Below, piece after piece: positions 15,144-20,657 of a stretch of 20,657 nt of DNA. The number at the start of each line of letters is the position of its first letter. Positions within the stretch are counted from its first letter, which is position 1. The notes beneath the pieces are model-generated. The model made no database searches. It had not been told where the DNA came from and was given only the letters and a program-made list of their open reading frames with translations. This DNA comes from Chitinispirillales bacterium (GTDB taxonomy: Bacteria; Fibrobacterota; Chitinivibrionia; Chitinivibrionales; Chitinivibrionaceae): the NCBI GenBank assembly GCA_031254455.1, contig JAIRUI010000013.1, forward strand, positions 1 to 20,657, given 5' to 3'. The position numbers and the translations under genes are program-made.

Positions 15144-17335
15144 AAATTAAAAAGCATCTCTCTGTATTTCGGCAATTCCCACATATCGTCCGGCATATTT
15201 AATTCAAGCCGGTCAACGTGTTTGCGAATCTGCTCAATGTGCGGTTTCAAATCATTATGTAAATAATCAGCTTTTTCTTCCTCGTTTTTACCATTAACAA
15301 TAATCAGCATTTTTTTTAGTTCGCTGAGATGTTCGCGAATATCATAAATATCTGCGCTCAGTTTTGCAAACATTTCTTTTCTGTCATCTACAGCTTTGAG
15401 AGGTAGCGGAACGGTTTCATCTTCGGCTATTTCGTTCAAAATCCGCAAGGAATTTCCTATATTCGTTTGAAAATCGTATGCTGACGGTAAAACCTGAGTT
15501 TGAACCAATTCTTTAATCGTGTTCGCTTCAATTTCGAGGATTTTGTTGTAAAGTTCTAACCAAATCGCATATCTGGCTTTGAGCTCGACCTCCGTTAAAA
15601 CTCCCGTTCTTTCAAACAAATTTACCGCTTCGTCCGAGATAAACGCTCCAAGCGCTTGCGATGTTACGCATATATTGGAAAGACCGCGTTTTGACGCTTC
15701 CTGTTTCCATTCGTCCGAATATCCGTTCCCTTCAAATAAGACATACTTGCTTTCACTCAAAATTTCCTTAATAATTTCAGGCAAAATTTCATTTAAATTA
15801 TCTTTTTTACCTCTAAGTTTTTTTTCTATTTTTTCTGACAGGTCGTTGAGAGAATCTGCTACGATTGTATTTATGACCATCAGCGACGTTGCGACGTTTG
15901 CCGACGAACCGCATGCGCGGAATTCAAATTTATTCCCTGTGAACGCGAACGGCGATGTCCTGTTTCGATCGGTTTGGTCTTGTTCAAGTTTTGGAAGAAT
16001 TGCAAGACCCGTATTCAAAATATTTTTTTTGTCATGAGATAACTTTTTGCCGCCGATAAGAGATTCTACGACTTCTGATAGTTGATGCCCTAAGAAAATG
16101 CTCATAATCGCCGGCGGCGCTTCATTTGCACCCAAACGGTGCTCGTTTCCGGCAGTCGCGACTGACGCCCGCAAAATATCGCGATTTTTAGCGACGGCGC
16201 GGATAACCGCTGTCAAGAAAGTGAGGAACTGCCAATTTTCGTATGGAGTATCTCCGGGGTTTAACAAATTATTCCCTTTGTCGTCTGAAAGCGACCAATT
16301 AACATGTTTTCCGCTTCCGTTTACGCCCGCAAACGGTTTTTCGTGCAAAAGACAGACAAGTCCGTGTTTTTTTGCTTCTTTTTGCAAAATATCCATAAGC
16401 AGTAAATTATGATCGGTGGAAATCGACGCTCTTTCAAAAATCGGGGCAAATTCATATTGATTAGGAGCGACTTCGTTGTGTCGTGTTGCAAGCGGAATCC
16501 CCAATTTGTAGCATTCCCTTTCGACATCAACCATCCAATTCAATACCCTGTCCTTTATCGAACCGAAATATTGGTCGTCCAATTGCTGCCCTTTTGGCGA
16601 AGCGGCGCCCAAAAGCGTTCGCCCAGTAAGCTGCAAATCCGGACGCAAGCGATAATATTCTTCGTCAATTAGAAAAAATTCTTGTTCGGCGCCACAAGTC
16701 GTATAGACGTTTTTCGGAAAGTTATTAAAAAACGTTAATACCTTTTTCGCCGCTTTATCAATTGTTTTATCGCTTCGTAAAAGCGGAAGTTTTTTATCTA
16801 ACGCCTCACCGTGATATGACACAAAAACACTTGGGATACATAGTGTTTTCCCTTTTGCGGCTTCACGGACAAACGCAGGCGATGAAGGGTCCCATGCAGT
16901 ATATCCGCGCGCTTCAAACGTCGAACGAAGTCCGCCTGACGGGAAACTGGAAGCGTCCGGTTCGCCCATAATTAGGTTTGAACCGCAGAATCTTTCAAGA
17001 ATTTGCATTTCTCCGTTAACTGCAATAAAACTGTCATGTTTTTCGGCAGTCGAACCCGTCATAGGTTGAAACCAATGTGTATACGAAGTAGCACCTAAAT
17101 CCAAAGCCCAATTTTTCATGGCTTCGGCAATGATGTTGGCATGCTCTTTTGATATTTGCTCGCCGCCGTTTTGCCATTCTTTGAATTCGTTGAAAACATT
17201 TTGCGGAAGACGCTGTTTCATCCTTTCTTCCGAAAAAGTATAAGATGCAAAATACTCGGAAACTTTTTGAATTTCCAAAACCGACGATACGCTGTGAAAA
17301 CCTAATCTCGCGGTAATTTCTTGCCGGGCGCCCAT
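15140..17335 (-). CDS. glnN: Glutamine synthetase type III
   Basis: 731 residues, the length of GSIII (about 700-730) and much longer than GSI. It makes glutamine from glutamate, ammonia and ATP. Seen: the N-terminal GSIII-specific region (RLGFHSVSSVLEIQKVSEYF, 10-29; YTHWFQPMTGSTAEKHDSF, 85-103), metal/glutamate-binding GAEQEFFLID (215-224), NEVAPNQYEFAPIFE (287-301), ATP/glutamate loop GVNGSGKHVNWSL (337-349), RLGANEAPPAIMS and NRTSPFAFTGNKFEFR further on. All expected acidic ligands are present, so it should be active. Ribosome-binding site agagagg precedes the ATG by about 8 bases. It is the first gene of the right-hand operon; its TGA overlaps the next gene's GTG. GSIII is typical of Bacteroidota, cyanobacteria and some anaerobes. 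Confidence 0.96.
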   Translation of the reverse strand: MGARQEITARLGFHSVSSVLEIQKVSEYFASYTFSEERMKQRLPQNVFNEFKEWQNGGEQISKEHANIIAEAMKNWALDLGATSYTHWFQPMTGSTAEKHDSFIAVNGEMQILERFCGSNLIMGEPDASSFPSGGLRSTFEARGYTAWDPSSPAFVREAAKGKTLCIPSVFVSYHGEALDKKLPLLRSDKTIDKAAKKVLTFFNNFPKNVYTTCGAEQEFFLIDEEYYRLRPDLQLTGRTLLGAASPKGQQLDDQYFGSIKDRVLNWMVDVERECYKLGIPLATRHNEVAPNQYEFAPIFERASISTDHNLLLMDILQKEAKKHGLVCLLHEKPFAGVNGSGKHVNWSLSDDKGNNLLNPGDTPYENWQFLTFLTAVIRAVAKNRDILRASVATAGNEHRLGANEAPPAIMSIFLGHQLSEVVESLIGGKKLSHDKKNILNTGLAILPKLEQDQTDRNRTSPFAFTGNKFEFRACGSSANVATSLMVINTIVADSLNDLSEKIEKKLRGKKDNLNEILPEIIKEILSESKYVLFEGNGYSDEWKQEASKRGLSNICVTSQALGAFISDEAVNLFERTGVLTEVELKARYAIWLELYNKILEIEANTIKELVQTQVLPSAYDFQTNIGNSLRILNEIAEDETVPLPLKAVDDRKEMFAKLSADIYDIREHLSELKKMLIIVNGKNEEEKADYLHNDLKPHIEQIRKHVDRLELNMPDDMWELPKYREMLFNL

Positions 17336-17351
17336 CTATCAACCTCTCTAT

Positions 17352-17379
17352 AAAAAACGTAACGTATCTGTGTTACGTT
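17352..17379 (-). terminator. Probable intrinsic terminator after the metal-binding-protein operon
   Basis: Perfect 8-base arms AACGTAAC (17379-17372 read on the - strand) and GTTACGTT (17363-17356) flank an 8-base loop, and the - strand continues with T's to 17352. It lies 38 bases past the stop at 17418 and ahead of glnN, so it should separate the two operons. The stem has only three G-C pairs, so it may be leaky. The same palindrome could also serve as an operator for the glnN promoter, which must lie in this 82-base gap. Confidence 0.6.
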
Positions 17380-17417
17380 AAAATACATTATTTCAAAACA
17401 AAAAAAACGAAAAAAAT

Positions 17418-18326
17418 CTATTTATTTATTTCCGCCCAAATCATTGATTGAAGTACCGCTTCGGCATTTTTTTCCCAAAATTTCAAAAAGCCGTTTTTAA
17501 AATCGCTTCCTGCTGGAAAACCTGTTTTCAAAACGCTTTCCCTTATATGAAATTTAGTCATTATTTCAACCGCCGGACTTCCTATTTCCCATCTGCTTAT
17601 TACAGTTCCCGTTTGCATGTTTTCGAGTAATTTTTCAAAATTCGCCATAATTTCTTCATTCCATTCGTATTCGGGGACAAAATTTTCGACGACAAACAGG
17701 TCGATATCTTTGAGCATATAATCAAAATCTCCGCTCAAACAAACAGCACTGAAATTGTCTATTTCCAAAAACTGTCTTACATAAAAGTTCCGCAAATCGT
17801 TTGCGTTTTTCTTAAATTCAAGCAAATTTGTTGAAATCTTTTCTGCATATTTTGGAAACAGTGCGCAAAAATCATTTTCTAAAACTTCAGCCATTCTTAT
17901 GGAATTTGAAAGTGAAAGCCACACAAAAGGATTCAAACTTCCGTCATTTTTGCGAATTTTTCCGACAGCCGTGAGAACAGGGCTAAGTGGTGTTGCGCAG
18001 TCGATTTCAACGATTTTTATATTTCTGCGCCGCAGTTGCACAAAAAGCGGGTCGGACGCAATTATTGAGCGAATATCGACGACCGCAACGGTTTTCTTTG
18101 AAATCTCGTCGAGTTGTGTTTCATAAATTTTGGCAATTTCTCCAAATTCGTCGATGGCTATTTCATTTCCAAACGGCTCAATAATCTCAATCGGCGTATC
18201 CTTGAGAATTTCTTTTGATAATGCCGCCAAAGCCGGAATACTTGTAACAACCGCTACAGATTCTACTTCTTTTTTTGCAAAAACAAAAATGCAGAAAATC
18301 AGCATAAACGATAAAATTTTATGCAT
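17418..18326 (-). CDS. Divergent ZnuA-like (cluster A9) binding protein lacking canonical metal ligands
   Basis: 302 residues with a signal peptide (MHKILSFMLIFCIFVFA). The order of segments follows metal-binding proteins of zinc/manganese ABC importers: VAVVTSIPALAALSKEIL (first strand and helix), LNPFVWLSLSNSIRMAEVLE (131-150), FPKYAEKISTNLLEFKKNA, and a second lobe beginning AVCLSGDFDYMLKDI. The histidine of the usual NPHxWLSP motif is Phe134, and the mature protein has almost no histidine (one in MTKFHIRES), so ordinary zinc or manganese binding is unlikely. It may bind another ligand or act as a partner of the canonical protein just upstream, whose stop is two bases before this ATG. The ribosome-binding site gaggag overlaps that stop. 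Confidence 0.75.
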   Translation of the reverse strand: MHKILSFMLIFCIFVFAKKEVESVAVVTSIPALAALSKEILKDTPIEIIEPFGNEIAIDEFGEIAKIYETQLDEISKKTVAVVDIRSIIASDPLFVQLRRRNIKIVEIDCATPLSPVLTAVGKIRKNDGSLNPFVWLSLSNSIRMAEVLENDFCALFPKYAEKISTNLLEFKKNANDLRNFYVRQFLEIDNFSAVCLSGDFDYMLKDIDLFVVENFVPEYEWNEEIMANFEKLLENMQTGTVISRWEIGSPAVEIMTKFHIRESVLKTGFPAGSDFKNGFLKFWEKNAEAVLQSMIWAEINK

Positions 18327-18328
18327 TT

Positions 18329-19198
18329 TTACTCCTCGCCGCTAACTGCTGTTAATAATTTATCAAGATTATACCGTATCCCTTTTTCAAAGAAATCCGC
18401 TGTATAATCGCCGTTAGATAAATGCGAGAGCGAGACAACACGCACTCCAGTTTCGTCACGAATGGTTTTTATAAACGATGGAGGATAATCGCTTTCTGAA
18501 AACACGACCTGCACTTTCGCCGCTTTAATTTTCTCTATCGTTTCTTTCATCTGCGACGCGGTAGGATTTACTCCGTGTGACGGTTCGATAACCGCCTCGA
18601 CCTGAAATCCGAATTCTTGCAGCAGATACGAATATCCGCCGTGAATTGTTGCGCACCTGAAATCGTTGTCTTTGATGTTCGACAATTTTTCCATGTATTC
18701 CGCTTTCATTTGCCTAAGTGATTTTGCGAATTTTGCGGCATTTGCGCGGTATAAGTTTGCGTTTGCCGGATCAATTTCCGCAAGACGTCCTGCAATCGTA
18801 TAAATCTGCTGAATCGATGCCGAAATCGACACGAACGTATGTGAATTCACCATATCCGTACTTACAGATTGCGGAATCAACGCTACTCCGTCGTTTGCGA
18901 AAATCTTTTCAATTTTGTCATAAACGCCGGCGGCTTTGAGTATCTGAAACGCAAATTCGTCGTGCCCTACACCGTTAAGAACCGCTACGTCAATTTTCAT
19001 AGCATTTTCTATATCTTCCGGAATAACCATGTATCCGTGCGGATTGCTGTTTTTGTTGATAAGCGGCACAACTTCCGCTTTATCCATTGCGATATTTTTC
19101 ACAAAACTGTAATACGGATGTAAACTTACGCCTATAACAAGTGTCTTACAAAAAGCAAATCCGACGGAGAAAATTAAAACTAACGCCGTTTTTTTCAT
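18329..19198 (-). CDS. Zinc/manganese ABC transporter substrate-binding protein, ZnuA-like
   Basis: 289 residues with a signal peptide (about 1-17), acting in the periplasm. Cluster A9 features: SLHPYYSFVKNI (25-36), His54 in NPHGYMVIPEDIENAMKID, GVGHDEF (76-82), His120 in NSHTFVSISASIQQIYTIA, His186 in TIHGGYSYLLQEFGFQV, then EPSHGVNPTASQM and VVFSESDYPP. Three ligand histidines are in place; the usual fourth acidic ligand (IDPLG) reads LSHLS here, so His259 may replace it. The long His-rich loop of classical ZnuA is absent. The ATG overlaps the previous gene's TGA (ATGA, 19198-19195). No ATPase or permease gene is in the operon, so the core transporter must be elsewhere. Metal identity cannot be decided. 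Confidence 0.88.
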   Translation of the reverse strand: MKKTALVLIFSVGFAFCKTLVIGVSLHPYYSFVKNIAMDKAEVVPLINKNSNPHGYMVIPEDIENAMKIDVAVLNGVGHDEFAFQILKAAGVYDKIEKIFANDGVALIPQSVSTDMVNSHTFVSISASIQQIYTIAGRLAEIDPANANLYRANAAKFAKSLRQMKAEYMEKLSNIKDNDFRCATIHGGYSYLLQEFGFQVEAVIEPSHGVNPTASQMKETIEKIKAAKVQVVFSESDYPPSFIKTIRDETGVRVVSLSHLSNGDYTADFFEKGIRYNLDKLLTAVSGEE

Positions 19199-19581
19199 TT
19201 TTTACCCTTTTTGGATTTATCCTGCGGCGTTTGCTTGTTTGTTTCGTTTTTTACGTTGTCGGCGTTTTCCTTATCTTCGCCTGCAAGCGGTCCGTTTTTG
19301 GTAATTTCGTGTCCTTCGCTCAAATGTACGGTTACCGTGTACGGAATTTTCGGCTGCTCAACGTTCAAATGCCCTTCTGCCGGAATCTTTGACGTGAAAA
19401 TCGTCTTACCGCTTGCTTTCTCTTTGAGAATTACGCTTGCGCCTTCCGCGTTGCCGCCTGTAGATATTCCCGCTTCAATGTAAATCGTTCCGTCTTTGTT
19501 ATCTTCAACAAGAAGTAAAACGCCGTGCGCCATTACCGACGCGCAAAACAAAAATAATGTCATAAGTAAGAACTTTTTCAT
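19195..19581 (-). CDS. Small exported protein associated with the metal-binding operon
   Basis: 128 residues. Signal peptide MKKFLLMTLFLFCASVMA leaves a mature N-terminus beginning with His (HGVLLLVEDNKDGTIYIE). Residues 19-90 form a small beta-sandwich-like domain (GGNAEGASVILKEKASGK, GHLNVEQPKIPYTVTVHLSEGHEI) resembling carboxypeptidase-regulatory-like or DUF4198-type domains that are common beside nickel, cobalt and zinc uptake genes; the match is by eye. The last 35 residues are a Lys/Asp/Asn-rich, probably disordered tail. Its His1 after cleavage could ligate metal in an N-terminal manner. It is the first gene of the operon, with aaaaggag as ribosome-binding site, and overlaps the next gene by ATGA. 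Confidence 0.75.
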   Translation of the reverse strand: MKKFLLMTLFLFCASVMAHGVLLLVEDNKDGTIYIEAGISTGGNAEGASVILKEKASGKTIFTSKIPAEGHLNVEQPKIPYTVTVHLSEGHEITKNGPLAGEDKENADNVKNETNKQTPQDKSKKGKK

Positions 19582-19610
19582 AATAAACTCCTTTTAATAA
19601 AGTTAATAAA

Positions 19611-19616
19611 ATTATA
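19611..19616 (-). promoter_or_regulatory. Putative -10 element of the metal-binding operon
   Basis: A perfect TATAAT on the - strand (19616-19611), 30 bases upstream of the ATG at 19581 and ahead of the aaaaggag site. No good -35 hexamer is found 16-18 bases upstream, and I see no recognisable Zur or Fur operator around it. Confidence 0.4.
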
Positions 19617-19685
19617 CAAGGAAAATAATATTTGCCGCCGTAAAGATTGTTGTTTCAGATAAAAGCAGGTATTTATGTTGATTTT

Positions 19686-20402
19686 TTAGTAGTAATTTTT
19701 CACCGGCGCAGGGGTTATAACTCTATTACTATACTGTCCCCAATACGGAATTTGTCCGTGTTCTGCTTCGTATCGGTTCAAAGTGTCAAAGTGAGTTTTC
19801 ATAAATTCCGAATATCTTTCATTTTCCTTTGGTGTAGGGCACATGCTCCAACCGCTGGGTCCCCACAGCATCGTCCAACTATTACCAAAAGCCAGTGGTT
19901 CGTTTAATTCGACAATATAACCGTCCGATTGGGCATAAGCCGCTTTTCTGTCGGGTGAAAATACACATACGTATTGATACGCTAACTCACTTTGTTTTGT
20001 TTGATACCAATTGTCTAATTTTAAGAGTTCATTGGCTATCATCGACCTGCTTTTTCCCGAATTTCCTATCTCCACTGCTTTATCGGCATATTCGACAGCC
20101 AAATCTTTATGTGCTTTGTGAATTTCCTCATCGGACATAGTTCGCTCTATTTTAGTCCAGATTCCATTAAAATTTCCATCTCCGCCAAACATGGGAGGAC
20201 GTGCGCCGGTAGTGTTTTGCTGTCCGCCGCTTAACTGAACAATATCTTTTATGGCTTTTTTTGCGCTTGCGGTAACTTTATCCTCGTCATCGTCTTCGTC
20301 TTTTTTCTTTACTTTGCCTAATAATTCTTTGATGACGTCGTAATCCTCTCTGCCGTTTGCACGCATATATTCCTGCAATCTAACAATTTCGTTAATTCGC
20401 AT
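19686..20402 (-). CDS. Hypothetical protein, acidic/lysine-rich N-terminal region
   Basis: 238 residues, not recognised. No signal peptide or membrane segment is seen, so it is probably cytoplasmic. Residues 1-30 look helical (INEIVRLQEYMRANGRED), 31-42 form a charged cluster (KKKDEDDDEDK), 43-75 are low in structure (GGQQNTTGARPPMFGGDG), 85-140 are helical (SDEEIHKAHKDLAVEYADKA), and 140-238 are rich in Trp, Tyr and Pro with likely strands (AYAQSDGYIVELNEP, SWTMLWGPSGWSM). The start is supported by aagggg seven bases before the ATG. The gene stands alone on its strand, 104 bases before the metal-binding operon, with no clear terminator between them. Confidence 0.7.
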   Translation of the reverse strand: MRINEIVRLQEYMRANGREDYDVIKELLGKVKKKDEDDDEDKVTASAKKAIKDIVQLSGGQQNTTGARPPMFGGDGNFNGIWTKIERTMSDEEIHKAHKDLAVEYADKAVEIGNSGKSRSMIANELLKLDNWYQTKQSELAYQYVCVFSPDRKAAYAQSDGYIVELNEPLAFGNSWTMLWGPSGWSMCPTPKENERYSEFMKTHFDTLNRYEAEHGQIPYWGQYSNRVITPAPVKNYY

Positions 20403-20657
20403 AATATTCCCCTTGATTTACAATATCCATCCTGTTAGATTTATCGGAAAAAAACTTTAAAAGTTTAGTAAAATCTTTGTCGAACGTCGGTCATTTTCTT
20501 TAAAACGCAAGAAATTTCAGTGATATTATTGGAAATATATTATATTCTCTATAGTAAGAAATTACGATCGAACGAAAGAGTGATAAATAACATACCATCA
20601 GTTTTTACAAGGAACAATATTTCCGAAAACTATCTTCTTCACTTGACACCATCCCTA
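20403..20657. other. AT-rich non-coding stretch at the right edge
   Basis: 255 bases with no gene or RNA that I can support. It must hold the promoter of the 19686-20402 gene; no clear -35/-10 pair is visible. A perfect but AT-only style palindrome (AAACTTT, A, AAAGTTT at 20452-20466) lies 50 bases upstream of that ATG. Confidence 0.5.

Noticed and set aside
15579..16037. 152-codon open frame on the + strand inside glnN
   Set aside because: It is antisense to well-conserved glutamine synthetase sequence, with Ser/Phe-rich composition typical of a shadow frame.
20452..20466. AAACTTT-A-AAAGTTT palindrome as operator
   Set aside because: It is composed mostly of A and T in a very AT-rich stretch, where such palindromes are expected by chance.

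Overview
This AT-rich window (intergenic DNA especially so) uses the standard bacterial code with TAA, TAG and TGA stops and carries sixteen convincing protein genes and no recognisable RNA gene. Several genes encode proteins of a diderm (Gram-negative type) cell: an Omp85 barrel, other signal-peptide proteins with barrel-like or beta-rich sequence, and periplasmic binding proteins. The short vegetative-type sigma factor resembles those of the Fibrobacterota/Bacteroidota group, and a type III glutamine synthetase and a FapA (DUF342) protein fit that. My best guess is a Fibrobacterota-like bacterium, perhaps host-associated; this is inference, since no rRNA or marker tree is available.

Layout. 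1-345: a perfect heptanucleotide tandem repeat cut by the window edge, then AT-rich spacer. 346-5037, + strand: an exported barrel/coiled-coil/HEAT protein, an EF-P-like factor of the YeiP/EfpL kind, ADP-glucose pyrophosphorylase (glgC), a sigma-70 factor and a GtrA-like membrane protein. 5058-7398: a small exported beta-rich protein on the - strand, divergent from fapA on the + strand. 7395-17335, - strand, read from right to left: glutamine synthetase III, a degenerate glycogen-phosphorylase homologue, PTS enzyme I, an exported putative TIM-barrel protein, a response regulator with an HD-GYP domain, and a one-POTRA Omp85 protein. 17418-19581, - strand: a small exported protein and two ZnuA-like metal-binding proteins, ended by a probable intrinsic terminator. 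19686-20402, - strand: an unrecognised protein.

The most interesting part is 10896-17335. Glutamine synthetase III, the phosphorylase homologue and enzyme I are coupled (a 4-base GTGA overlap, then a 3-base gap). The phosphorylase homologue keeps the length and overall alignment of GT35 enzymes but has lost the lysine that holds pyridoxal phosphate and most other catalytic motifs while staying an intact 820-codon frame. This looks like a retained pseudoenzyme. HPr, the acceptor of enzyme I, is known to bind and regulate glycogen phosphorylase in E. coli, so a nitrogen-assimilation enzyme, a catalytically dead phosphorylase and a PTS phosphotransferase in one operon suggest a carbon/nitrogen/glycogen regulatory module. 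The same pattern of one intact and one degenerate copy recurs in the metal-binding pair at 17418-19198, where the second protein lacks the histidine of the NPHxW-type motif.
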